Below are positions 25,441-33,970 of a stretch of DNA of 64,000 bases, piece by piece. Below the pieces are notes generated by a model. That model did not search any database and had not been told where the DNA came from. It saw only the letters and a program-made list of their open reading frames with translations. The translations under genes were made by a program, and so were the position numbers. This stretch comes from Actinomycetales bacterium. Its GTDB lineage: Bacteria > Actinomycetota > Actinomycetes > S36-B12 > UBA5976. The stretch is from positions 62,001 through 126,000 of the forward strand of contig JAGWXT010000003.1 of the NCBI GenBank assembly GCA_018969715.1, read 5' to 3'. Every line of letters begins with the position of its first letter. Position 1 is the stretch's first letter.

Positions 25441-26241
25441 GTGAGCAGCCGTGGCCTGATCCCCCCCCACGGACCCCTTGTGATCGCCCATCGCGGCGCC
25501 AGTCACGAGGCCCCGGAGCACACGATGGCAGCCTTCGCACTCGCTCTGCAGCAGGGTGCCGATGGCCTTGAGGCCGATCTGCGCCTCACGACGGATGGGC
25601 ACCTGGTCTGCGTCCATGACCGGACGCTGACCCGGACCGGCGGCGATGCCGGCCGGGGCGTCGTCATCGCCAACACCACCCTCGCGGAGCTCCAGCGGAT
25701 CGATGTCGGCGCCTGGCACCGGACGGGATCGGCCCGAGGTGAGCGCATCCCGACTCTCACCGACCTCCTTGACCTGGCCCGCTCCTGCGGCCGTCCACTG
25801 CAGGTTGCCCTGGAGACCAAGCACCCAACGCGCCATGGCGGACGAACCGAACGGGTACTCGCAGCGGTGCTGCGTGACGCGGGGCTGACCCGGGCGGATC
25901 CGCAGGGTGTCACCGTGGTGGTCATGTCGTTCAACGCCGCAGCACTGATGCGGATGGCCCGCCTGCTGCCTGACGTGCCCAGGGTGCTGCTCTGCGATCA
26001 GCGACCGCTGGCGGCCGTGCTGGTCCGCGGTCGCTTCACCGATATCGAGGGATGGAGTGTGCGGGCCGTTCGAGCGGACCCGATGGTGGTCGCCCGCGCG
26101 CGCGGCCGTGGTCACGGGGTGGCCGTCTGGACCGTTGACGAGCCGGCGGACGTCGCCCACTGCGTGTCGGTTGGCGTCGATGCCCTCATCACGAACCGCC
26201 CGGCGCAGGTGCTCACCGCACTGGGCAGGCAGGTAGCGTGA
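25441..26241 (+). CDS. Glycerophosphodiester phosphodiesterase
   Basis: 266 residues. It has the GDPD signature: VIAHRGAS with His17 and Arg18, PEHT, GLEADLRLTTDGHLVCVHD with Glu44, Asp46 and His59, and later ETK, MSFN and the C-terminal VWTVDEPADV. It cleaves glycerophosphodiesters to glycerol-3-phosphate and an alcohol. No signal peptide is seen, so it probably acts in the cytoplasm. In this polysaccharide locus a role on glycerol-phosphate-containing polymers is possible but not shown. It is divergent from DUF4446 and directly precedes the DUF4012 gene. Confidence 0.92.
   Translation: MSSRGLIPPHGPLVIAHRGASHEAPEHTMAAFALALQQGADGLEADLRLTTDGHLVCVHDRTLTRTGGDAGRGVVIANTTLAELQRIDVGAWHRTGSARGERIPTLTDLLDLARSCGRPLQVALETKHPTRHGGRTERVLAAVLRDAGLTRADPQGVTVVVMSFNAAALMRMARLLPDVPRVLLCDQRPLAAVLVRGRFTDIEGWSVRAVRADPMVVARARGRGHGVAVWTVDEPADVAHCVSVGVDALITNRPAQVLTALGRQVA
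26234..26239 (+). promoter_or_regulatory. -10-like TAGCGT, leaderless arrangement
   Basis: TAGCGT lies at the end of the phosphodiesterase gene and ends 6 nt before the ATG at 26246, favouring that ATG over the GTG at 26243. Confidence 0.45.
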
Positions 26242-26245
26242 GGTG

Positions 26246-28213
26246 ATGGGTTGGCTCCGAAGGTACCGGCCACGGACGCTGGTCGGTCTCGGCCTGCTCA
26301 TCGTGGTGGTGCTCCTGCTCGGCTCAGCGGCGATCGCCACGGCAACTGCCTATCGCAGCGGTGCGGCCGCGCAGGCGTCGGTCGCAAGCTTGGCGAGGGC
26401 GGTCAGCGCTGACGACTATCCGGCAGCGGAGGCAGCTGTGGCGCAGGCCCGCTCGCAGATTGACGTCGCCGGCAGCGCTGCCGCGAATCCCGCTATCCGC
26501 ATCCTCGGGGTACTGCCGTGGCTGGGGGAGCCGTTCCGAGCAATGGGCACCCTCACACAGGCCGGGGATCGGCTCGTCCGTGCGACCGAGGACCTATTCG
26601 AGGTGTACACCCTCGCCAGTGGTGAGGGAGTCGGTGCGACGAAGCTTGTGCTGAACGGGCAGATCAACGTTGAGCGACTCGCCTCGTACCAGCCGCTGCT
26701 CGCCGCCGCCCATACCTCGCTACAAGAAGCCCAGGAGCGCCTGGCAGCGACCCCGACCGGAGGCCCGGTGGGAGGACGGATCGCGGCGCTCACCGCCACC
26801 GCCGAGGCGGAGGTCGCACCCTTGAGCGACCTCCTGGGAAACCTGCTCGCGATCTACCCACGGCTGCCCGGACTGCTCGGGGCCGAGGGACCCACGCGCT
26901 ACCTGCTGGTGATCCTCAACCCTGCCGAGTTGCGCGCCACTGGGGGAGCGCCACTGTCGGCTGCACTGATCGAGTTCGACGATGGTGCGATGTCGGTCCT
27001 GCGGCAGGGGGCGACCAGTACCGAGTTCTTCCTCGACAACCGCAAGGTCACCTGGCAGACGCTCGTGGGTCCGCCGCTGGGACCGGCACCAGGTGAACCG
27101 GATCGCTTCGTCAACGCCAACCAGCATCCGGACTTCCGAATCAGTGGCGAGCAACTCGCTCGCGCCTGGCAGGCGGGCGGCCTCCCCGCGGTCGACGGCG
27201 TGATCGCATTGGACACCACCGCGATCGCCGGTGTGCTGGGGGCCATTGGTCCGGTGCAGACCGAGGGCTATGGCGAGGTCACCCAGGCCAATCTCGCGGA
27301 GACGATCCTGTTCGATGCATACACGCAGGTGCGGGACAAGAGCACCCGGCACGACCTCAATGCGCAGCTGTCCGCGGCGGTGGTTGCAGCCCTCGTCACC
27401 GGGGAGAACCTGCCCGGGGTGGCGCGCGCACTCTTCGCCGGAACGGGTGGACGCCACGTCCAGGCGTGGCTGGTTGACCCACAGGCCCAGCAGGTCCTCA
27501 GCGCGATCGGGCTCACCGGTGAGGTGGACCGTGAGGCACCCGACCAGATCGCGGTCTACACCCAGAACACGAACGGTTCCAAGGTCGACGTCTACCAGCA
27601 GCGGGAGGTCCGCCATGAGGTCCTCCTCGACGCCGACGGGTCAGCCTCGGTGACTCAACTGGTGACCCTCAACAACGCCACACCCGGTCAAGCGGGGGAG
27701 GTACCCGGTGAACCACGTGATGGCTACTACACCCGCTGGTCACGACCGGCGCTCTACCAGTACCTGCCCGGGCTGGCACAGCAGGTCGAGGTGGTTGCCC
27801 CGGCGGGGTGGGAGTCACAGACCATCCTTGACGATGGTCAGGGCCGACCACTCGTCCGCAGCCGGGGCTGGATCGCACCCGGGGGCATTGTCACGATCAC
27901 CCTGCGCTACCGGTTGCCGCCCGACACGTTCACCCGGGACCCGTCACCGGCGGCCGGAGGGGTCGGGGCTCAGGCAGCTCGGCGCGACGGCTCCGGCGGC
28001 CTCCAGTACTCGGCCATTGCCGACCCGCAGCCGATGTTCACCACTCCCTCACTGGTGCTGAGCGTCACCTTCCCGAGCGCGCCGCCACCGCAGCCGCCCC
28101 CCGGGTGGGCGGTGCGCGGCTCGACAGTCGAGCTCATCACCGCGTTCACCACCCGCGTTCCGATCGCCGTTCCCGAGGGGAGTGCCACAGCGCGCGCAAC
28201 GCAACGCCGGTGA
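26246..28213 (+). CDS. DUF4012 domain-containing membrane-anchored protein
   Basis: About 655 residues. A basic N-terminus (GWLRRYRPR) and one membrane segment (about LVGLGLLIVVVLLLGSAAIA) place the rest outside the cell. The DUF4012 core is recognisable by RYLLVILNPAELRATGGAP, GAPLSAALIEF, FVNANQHPDF, DGVIALDTTAIAGVLGAIGPV and a late HEVLLDADGSASVTQLVTL. DUF4012 proteins are common in actinobacterial polysaccharide clusters; no activity is known to me. The 3' end overlaps the convergent WecG-type gene by 68 nt. Confidence 0.87.
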   Translation: MGWLRRYRPRTLVGLGLLIVVVLLLGSAAIATATAYRSGAAAQASVASLARAVSADDYPAAEAAVAQARSQIDVAGSAAANPAIRILGVLPWLGEPFRAMGTLTQAGDRLVRATEDLFEVYTLASGEGVGATKLVLNGQINVERLASYQPLLAAAHTSLQEAQERLAATPTGGPVGGRIAALTATAEAEVAPLSDLLGNLLAIYPRLPGLLGAEGPTRYLLVILNPAELRATGGAPLSAALIEFDDGAMSVLRQGATSTEFFLDNRKVTWQTLVGPPLGPAPGEPDRFVNANQHPDFRISGEQLARAWQAGGLPAVDGVIALDTTAIAGVLGAIGPVQTEGYGEVTQANLAETILFDAYTQVRDKSTRHDLNAQLSAAVVAALVTGENLPGVARALFAGTGGRHVQAWLVDPQAQQVLSAIGLTGEVDREAPDQIAVYTQNTNGSKVDVYQQREVRHEVLLDADGSASVTQLVTLNNATPGQAGEVPGEPRDGYYTRWSRPALYQYLPGLAQQVEVVAPAGWESQTILDDGQGRPLVRSRGWIAPGGIVTITLRYRLPPDTFTRDPSPAAGGVGAQAARRDGSGGLQYSAIADPQPMFTTPSLVLSVTFPSAPPPQPPPGWAVRGSTVELITAFTTRVPIAVPEGSATARATQRR

Positions 28214-28964
28214 ACGGGCCGATGGCGGCGAGGTAGCGGGGACCGAGTCGTCGCGGATCACTCAGCAGCCGGTGGGCCCATTCCAAGCCGAGCCGCTGGG
28301 CCCAGCGCGGTGCCCGGACCTGATCACCGGAGACGAAGTCCCCAGCCGCCCCGAGGCAGAGGATCACCCCGCAATCCAGTCCCGGCACCTGCAGTGCCGC
28401 CGCAGCCAATGCCTCCTGCTTCGGGGAACCCAGGGCCAGCAGCAGGACATCCGGTCGGTTGCGGGCACAGATCTCATGCACGGCAGCTGCCGCACTCTGA
28501 TCGGGCCGCCACCGGCCACCGTGTGCGTCGACGACAACCAGTCCCGGTGATCCGGCGACTGCGGTGGCCACCTTTCCCGGGTCCCGGCCGCCGATGAGTA
28601 CCGCGCGCAGGCGGGGACCGCGACGGGCTGCCAAGGCGGGCAGCAGGTCACTGCCGGTGACCCGGGGAACTCGTCGCCGCGCGATCAGGCTCACGGCAAG
28701 TGCCACCGGCCACCCATCGGCGAGCACCAGATCAGCCTGGGCATACGCCGCCTGCACCGCCGGCTCGCGTTGCAGTACGGCAATATTGGCGACGTTAGGG
28801 GTGACAACCAGGTGCGGACGCCCACGCTGCTGCGCCCAGCCGCTCACGCACTCCACCGCAGTTGCGAGGGTCACCGGATGGATGTGGGCGAGGCCGAGGG
28901 GGATCGGGGCATCGCCGGGGAGTGCACCACGTGAGTCAGACGGGCCCGGTGGTGGCAGGTTCAC
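28146..28964 (-). CDS. WecG/TagA/CpsF family glycosyltransferase (GT26)
   Basis: 272 residues. The family pattern is clear: TPNVANIAVLQREP, LVLADGWPVALA with the conserved Asp-Gly, RVTGSDLLP, VLIGG and a VLLLALGSPKQE motif, then CLGAAGDFVSG, APRWAQRLGLEWAHRLLSDPRRLGPRY. These enzymes add N-acetylmannosamine (or its acid) to undecaprenyl-PP-GlcNAc early in teichoic-acid or capsule assembly. That fits the WecC-like dehydrogenase at 15800 if the sugar is ManNAcA (inference). The GTG start overlaps the upstream GT4 stop, and the 3' end runs antisense into DUF4012. Confidence 0.9.
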   Translation of the reverse strand: MNLPPPGPSDSRGALPGDAPIPLGLAHIHPVTLATAVECVSGWAQQRGRPHLVVTPNVANIAVLQREPAVQAAYAQADLVLADGWPVALAVSLIARRRVPRVTGSDLLPALAARRGPRLRAVLIGGRDPGKVATAVAGSPGLVVVDAHGGRWRPDQSAAAAVHEICARNRPDVLLLALGSPKQEALAAAALQVPGLDCGVILCLGAAGDFVSGDQVRAPRWAQRLGLEWAHRLLSDPRRLGPRYLAAIGPFTGVALRALWHSPRERRSERGW

Positions 28965-29977
28965 CCGAGAACACGCCGGTAGAGATCCGCCACCGCCGCT
29001 GCAACGTCCCGCCAGGTATGGGCGGTGATCGCCCCCGAGATGGCGGGCGGCACGACGGGCGGCTGATCGGCGACGGCGTGCAGCCCGGCGGCGATGGCAT
29101 CGACATCACAAGGATCCACGAACACCGCACACCCGAGCGTCGCCTCATGCAGTGCGGGAATATCCGAGGCGATCACCGGTGTGCCCTGACTCAGGGACTC
29201 GGCCGCGGGAAAGCCGAAGCCTTCGTAGGTGCTGACCATGACGGTTGCGACGGCATTGCGGTACAGCCAGGCCAAGTGGGCATCGTCGTCGATGATGTCC
29301 GCCCGCATACCGTCCGGCAGGTCACCCCAACCCTGTCGGCCGACCAGCCGTAGGTCGTGAGTTGTGGCGAGCCCACTGCGCTGCCAGGCGGCTGCCAGGC
29401 GTCGCAGGTTCTTGCGCGGTTCCACGGTACCGACGGTGAGCAGGTACGGCCGGGTGGGGCGCCGCCGCGGTGGTTCAGGCGGCGGCAGGGCGACGGCGTT
29501 GCGTACCGCGGTCACGCGATCGTCCGGCACACCGAACTCCGCCCGCACCTCGGCGGCCACCGACTCACTTGGGGTGAGGATGTGCGCGCGACGCAGAGCC
29601 CGTTCCGCCTGGCCTCGGTAGAGGTGACGACCCAGTCGTGAGGCTGCGGCCGGGTCGCGCCACCACGTGAGGTCATGGAGGGTGTAAACCATGGGGCCGC
29701 GCTCCCAGCCGACCGGGGGGAAGGTCGGAAAGTGGCAGAGGTCGGCTCGGCGACCCTGCTGGGGAAGAACCGTGTACGAGTCCCAGAGCCGGCCCGCAAT
29801 GGACTGCCCGGTGCCGGCGGGGGTGATCAACAGGTCGGCATCACCCTGCTGCAGGAGCCCGTCGAGGAGTCCTCGTGCATAGCGCTCCCAGCCGCTGTGC
29901 CGAGGCGACCGGGCGGAGCGGGCGTCGAAGGTCACGCGCGCTGGCCGAACTGCCACTCGTGCTGCCGCGGCACCCAT
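28961..29977 (-). CDS. GT4-type glycosyltransferase (family 1 group)
   Basis: 338 residues. It starts VAVRPARVTFDARSARSPRHSGWERYARGLL, a pattern of GT4 enzymes that recognise the donor with an N-terminal Gly-rich loop. The C-terminal half has LLTVGTVEPRKNLRRL, VMVSTYEGFGFPAAESLSQG and PVIASDIPAL, the nucleotide-sugar-binding E-x7-E region. It is a retaining transferase with a GT-B fold, likely adding a sugar to a lipid-linked glycan. The ATG at 29977 is chosen over a longer frame because TAGCCT lies 7 nt upstream. It is first in a two-gene unit with the WecG-type enzyme. Confidence 0.88.
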   Translation of the reverse strand: MGAAAARVAVRPARVTFDARSARSPRHSGWERYARGLLDGLLQQGDADLLITPAGTGQSIAGRLWDSYTVLPQQGRRADLCHFPTFPPVGWERGPMVYTLHDLTWWRDPAAASRLGRHLYRGQAERALRRAHILTPSESVAAEVRAEFGVPDDRVTAVRNAVALPPPEPPRRRPTRPYLLTVGTVEPRKNLRRLAAAWQRSGLATTHDLRLVGRQGWGDLPDGMRADIIDDDAHLAWLYRNAVATVMVSTYEGFGFPAAESLSQGTPVIASDIPALHEATLGCAVFVDPCDVDAIAAGLHAVADQPPVVPPAISGAITAHTWRDVAAAVADLYRRVLG

Positions 29978-29984
29978 GTCAACG

Positions 29985-29990
29985 AGGCTA
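29985..29990 (-). promoter_or_regulatory. -10-like TAGCCT, leaderless arrangement
   Basis: On the minus strand TAGCCT ends 7 nt before the GT4 ATG at 29977. Confidence 0.45.
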
Positions 29991-30097
29991 GACTGCGCCG
30001 ACACCCAGTCGGTGAGTCGCGGGCACGGGCGCGTCACCAGCAGGGGTGCATCGTCCGCAGGCCACGGAGCAACGTGGGCACAACAAGGGAGGTGGCT

Positions 30098-31690
30098 GTG
30101 TCCTCGCAGACGCAGCCCCCCGCTGCCTCGCCTCCCCCTCAAGCCTCCCCTGCGCCGGTGGCAGCCACCGCACCCGCCACCCACCAGCCCGTGCGACGCC
30201 TGGTCGAGGTGCGTCCTGGCACCCGTCCGATCACGACCCCAGCCGGGCACTGGCTGTCCACGGTGCGCCGCCGGCTACTCATCTCGGACATCCTCGCGGT
30301 GGGTGCCGCGACCACCGTCGCAGCATTCCTGCGCTTCCGGGAGGCGTTCCTCCAGCCCCCGCTGACCGGCTATGACGTGGCGTACATCGGATTCTGGCTG
30401 CTGCTCAGCGTCCTGTGGCTGACGGTCCTGGCCGGATTCAACACCCGTGATCCCAGGGTGCTGGGCTTCGGCGCAGATGAATATGGCCGCCTGGTCAAGG
30501 CCACACTGTGGCTGTTCGGTGCGATTGCCCTGGTGTCCTACCTCGGCAAGCTCGAGGTTGCACGTGGCTACCTGCTGCTGGCCTTCCCGCTTGGGCTTGT
30601 GCTCCTCATGTACGGGCGGAAGAAGGTCCGCGACTGGCTCAATGCCCGCCGCAGTGCCGGGGAACTCCTCCATCGGGTGGTCATCATCAGCGGCACCGCC
30701 GGTGACCCGCGCCTGCTGTCCGAGCTCAACACAACCCCGACGGCCGGCTTCGATGTCATCGACACCATCGTCCTCGGTGACCCTGCCGCCGTCGATCCGG
30801 CCGGTCGGACCGAGGTTTCACCCGGTGATGTGCGAGCCGGTGATGCGCGCATGAACGCGGTGCATGCGATCGTCCCACGGGCGCGGGCCCTGGGGGCGGA
30901 CACGATCATCATCGGCGCCTCGGCCCGCCTCGCCCCCGAGGAGCTGCGTCAGGTCGGATGGGCACTTGAGGGTCTTGACGTCGACCTCATCGTTGCGCCC
31001 TCGGTCACCGAGATCGCCGGACCCCGGTTGCGCGTGCACACCGTTGAAGGGCTGCCGTTACTGCACCTGGAGCAGCCCCAGTTCTCCGGGCCGGCGCGGG
31101 TGCTCAAGCGGGTATTCGACATCACCGGCTCCCTCGTCGCGCTGATCGTGCTCTCACCGCTCCTCGCGGTGATCGCCCTGGCGGTGCGGGTGAGCAGCCC
31201 CGGGCCGGTGGTCTATCGCCAGACGCGCCTCGGGCAGGGTGGCACGCACTTCACCTGCTTCAAATTCCGGACCATGGTTGTGCACGCCGACCGGGTGGAT
31301 CCCCGCACCCTGGCCCCCCAGGGTTTCGAGGCGCGCCTGTTCAAACTTCCGCGGGACCCGCGGGTCACCCCGATCGGCCGCTTCCTGCGTCGGTTCTCCC
31401 TGGATGAGCTGCCCCAGTTCCTCAACGTGCTCCGCGGGGAAATGAGCCTCGTCGGTCCGCGACCCCCACTTGAGCGCGAAGTCGCCCGCTATGAGGAGCA
31501 TGAGCATCGGCGACTGCTCGTCAAGCCGGGGCTTACCGGACTGTGGCAGATCTCGGGCCGGTCGAACCTCAGCTGGGAGGACACCGTGCGCCTGGACCTG
31601 TACTACGTGGAGAACTGGTCACTCACCCTCGACCTGCTCATCCTCGCCCGAACGGTTGCTGTCGTCGCCCGCGGTGAGGGGGCCTACTAG
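30098..31690 (+). CDS. Polyprenyl-phosphate sugar phosphotransferase (exopolysaccharide initiating enzyme)
   Basis: 530 residues. An N-terminal Pro/Ala-rich cytoplasmic tail and four membrane segments (within about 65-185) are followed by a nucleotide-binding-like CoA-fold domain and then the bacterial sugar transferase domain: KRVFDITGSLVALIVLSPLL, FKFRTM, the LRRFSLDELPQFLNVLRGEMSLVGPRPP core and KPGLTGLWQISGRS. It transfers a sugar-1-phosphate to undecaprenyl phosphate, which starts the chain. The GTG at 30098 has GGGAGGT about 5 nt upstream, which rules against the much longer open frame. Its stop overlaps the next start (TAGTG). Confidence 0.94.
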   Translation: MSSQTQPPAASPPPQASPAPVAATAPATHQPVRRLVEVRPGTRPITTPAGHWLSTVRRRLLISDILAVGAATTVAAFLRFREAFLQPPLTGYDVAYIGFWLLLSVLWLTVLAGFNTRDPRVLGFGADEYGRLVKATLWLFGAIALVSYLGKLEVARGYLLLAFPLGLVLLMYGRKKVRDWLNARRSAGELLHRVVIISGTAGDPRLLSELNTTPTAGFDVIDTIVLGDPAAVDPAGRTEVSPGDVRAGDARMNAVHAIVPRARALGADTIIIGASARLAPEELRQVGWALEGLDVDLIVAPSVTEIAGPRLRVHTVEGLPLLHLEQPQFSGPARVLKRVFDITGSLVALIVLSPLLAVIALAVRVSSPGPVVYRQTRLGQGGTHFTCFKFRTMVVHADRVDPRTLAPQGFEARLFKLPRDPRVTPIGRFLRRFSLDELPQFLNVLRGEMSLVGPRPPLEREVARYEEHEHRRLLVKPGLTGLWQISGRSNLSWEDTVRLDLYYVENWSLTLDLLILARTVAVVARGEGAY

Positions 31691-32634
31691 TGCGACATGT
31701 GCTGATCGCCGGTGGTGCCGGGTTCATCGGCTCCCACCTGACCGACCGGCTCCTTGCCCGGGGCTGCTCGGTCACCGTCGTCGATGACCTCTCGACCGGG
31801 TCACTGGCAAACCTCCAGGGTGTGCTCGACCACCCGCGATTCACCTACCGGAATGCCGACGTCTGCGATCCTGGCGCCCTGCAGGGCATCGACCTGGACG
31901 TCATCTTCGCCCTCGCGAGCCCCGCCTCGCCGGTTGCCTACCAGTCCCGGCCGCTGGCGACCCTTGCCGCCGGCAGCGCCGGCACCCGCACCTGTCTTGC
32001 TGCGGCAACTGATCAGGGTGCCCGGATGGTGCTCGCCTCCACCTCGGAGGTCTACGGCGATCCGTTGTGCCATCCCCAGCCGGAGAGCTACTGGGGCAAT
32101 GTCAACCCCATCGGGGAGCGCAGCATGTACGACGAGGCGAAGCGTTTCGCCGAGGCGCTCGCCACCGCCTATCGTCGCGAGCATGCAACGAATGTGGGCA
32201 TCGTCAGGATCTTCAACACCTACGGGCCGCGGATGGACCCGGCGGACGGCCGCGCCTTCCCCGCGTTCATCAGCGCCGCCCTGCGCGGTGAACCGCTCAC
32301 CGTCCATGGGGATGGGATGCAGACCCGCTCCCTCTGCTACGTCGACGACCTCGTCGCCGGTCTTGAGCGGATGGCCGACAGTGATCATCCGGGTCCCATC
32401 AACCTTGGCAACCCCGATGAGCGGACGATCCTCGAGCTGGCGCATGCGGTGATCGCCGCCTGCCAGTCATCGTCACCGGTGGTGTTCACCGAGCGCCCCC
32501 CCGACGATCCCTCGCAGCGTTGCCCCGACATCACGCGGGCGCGCGAGGTGCTCGGATGGGAGCCGCGGGTCCCCCTCGCCGAGGGGATGCTCGCGATGGT
32601 GGCGGCCTACCGGGCGGAGGTAGCACAGGCATGA
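31690..32634 (+). CDS. UDP-glucuronate decarboxylase-like epimerase (UDP-xylose synthase family)
   Basis: 314 residues of the extended SDR class. It has AGGAGFIGSHL, the ASPASP segment typical of UDP-xylose synthases, ASTSEVYGDPL with the catalytic Ser/Thr, the ESYWGNVNPIG stretch, YDEAKRFAE (Tyr-x3-Lys) and RIFNTYGPRM. These are strong marks of UDP-glucuronate decarboxylase, which makes UDP-xylose. The following gene is UDP-glucose dehydrogenase, which supplies UDP-glucuronate, so the two would form a path from UDP-glucose to UDP-xylose. Confidence 0.88.
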   Translation: MRHVLIAGGAGFIGSHLTDRLLARGCSVTVVDDLSTGSLANLQGVLDHPRFTYRNADVCDPGALQGIDLDVIFALASPASPVAYQSRPLATLAAGSAGTRTCLAAATDQGARMVLASTSEVYGDPLCHPQPESYWGNVNPIGERSMYDEAKRFAEALATAYRREHATNVGIVRIFNTYGPRMDPADGRAFPAFISAALRGEPLTVHGDGMQTRSLCYVDDLVAGLERMADSDHPGPINLGNPDERTILELAHAVIAACQSSSPVVFTERPPDDPSQRCPDITRAREVLGWEPRVPLAEGMLAMVAAYRAEVAQA

Positions 32635-32647
32635 GGGCGGGCAGGTC

Positions 32648-33970
32648 ATGAAGCTCAGCGTTATCGGCACCGGCTACCTCGGCGCCACCCATGCGGTGTG
32701 CATGGCTGAACTCGGCTATGAGGTGGTCGGCGTCGACCTGGCCGAGCACCGCATCGCCCAGTTGGCTGCGGGGCAGTTGCCCTTCTTTGAACCGGGCCTG
32801 CCGGAGCTGCTCACCCGCAACCTCGCTGAGGGCCGGCTGACATTCACCACCGACATGGCGGCTGCCGCCGATGCCGCCGTGCACTTCCTGTGCGTGGGAA
32901 CGCCGGAGGGTGCGGACGGCTCAGCCGACCTGCGCTACGTCGATGCCGCAGTGGCCGCCCTGGCTGCCGTCGCTCGCGGCACGAGTGTGCTGGCCGGTAA
33001 GTCGACAGTTCCCGTGGGAACCGCGGATGCCCTCGCGGCACGGCTCGCCGCACACACCACATCGGCCCAGATCGAGGTGGTCTGGAATCCGGAGTTCCTG
33101 CGCGAGGGCTTCGCGGTTGCCGACACCCTCCGGCCGGACCGGATCGTCGTCGGCACCGCCAGTGCGGCCGGCGAGGCGGCCCTGCGTGAGGTCTACGCCC
33201 CGCTGCTCTCGGACGGGGTTCCGTTCCTCGTCACCGACCGCAGCACCGCCGAGCTGGTGAAGGTGGCGGCGAACTCCTTCCTCGCAACGAAGATCTCCTT
33301 CATCAATGCGATGGCTGAGATCTGCGAGGCCACTGGTTCCGATGTCGTCCATCTTGCGGAGGCACTCGGCTACGACACCCGCATTGGCAATCGCTTCCTG
33401 CAGGCGGGGATCGGTTTCGGCGGCGGCTGCCTGCCCAAGGACATCCGCGCCTTTCAGGCGGCCGCGCGCGGACTGGGCCTTCCCACCAGTGTCGACTTCC
33501 TGCGGTCGGTTGACGAGATCAACACCCGACGACGAGATCGCGTCACCGAGCTCGCCGGCGACCTGCTCGGTGGGCTTGGTGGCCGCGCCATCACGGTGCT
33601 GGGTGCGGCATTCAAGCCTGATTCCGATGACGTCCGGGACTCCCCGGCCCTGGCGATCTCCCGGGCGCTGCACGCGGCGGGTGCGGTCGTGACCGTCCAC
33701 GATCCGCAGGCGCTGGCGAATGCGCAGCAGGCTGCCCCGGAACTTCACTATGCGACCGATATCCGAACCGCCTTCGCTGGCGCCGAGCTGGTCGCACACC
33801 TCACGGAATGGCATGAGTACCGGACCCTGAACCCGGTTGCGATCGCCGACGTGGTTGCTGCGCGGCTGATGATCGATGGACGCAACGTCCTCGACCGGGG
33901 GCGGTGGGCGGCAGCCGGTTGGACGGTGCACTCACTGGGTCGCCCCGCGGTGCACCCACAATCGGGGTGA
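32648..33970 (+). CDS. ugd: UDP-glucose 6-dehydrogenase
   Basis: 440 residues, typical Ugd length. The N-terminus VIGTGYLGATHAVCMAELG binds NAD. CVGTPEGADGSADL, KSTVPVGT, NPEFLREG, the Lys/Asn pair in ELVKVAANSFLATKISF and the catalytic Cys261 in GFGGGCLPKD follow, with GAAFKPDSDDVRDSPA in the third domain. It oxidises UDP-glucose to UDP-glucuronate with two NAD. It follows the UDP-xylose-synthase-like gene and overlaps the flippase start (GTGA). Confidence 0.95.
   Translation: MKLSVIGTGYLGATHAVCMAELGYEVVGVDLAEHRIAQLAAGQLPFFEPGLPELLTRNLAEGRLTFTTDMAAAADAAVHFLCVGTPEGADGSADLRYVDAAVAALAAVARGTSVLAGKSTVPVGTADALAARLAAHTTSAQIEVVWNPEFLREGFAVADTLRPDRIVVGTASAAGEAALREVYAPLLSDGVPFLVTDRSTAELVKVAANSFLATKISFINAMAEICEATGSDVVHLAEALGYDTRIGNRFLQAGIGFGGGCLPKDIRAFQAAARGLGLPTSVDFLRSVDEINTRRRDRVTELAGDLLGGLGGRAITVLGAAFKPDSDDVRDSPALAISRALHAAGAVVTVHDPQALANAQQAAPELHYATDIRTAFAGAELVAHLTEWHEYRTLNPVAIADVVAARLMIDGRNVLDRGRWAAAGWTVHSLGRPAVHPQSG

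Noticed and set aside
29675-30097. A long upstream extension of the sugar phosphotransferase
   Set aside because: It would run antisense through the GT4 gene start. The GTG at 30098 has a strong ribosome site and fits the family length.
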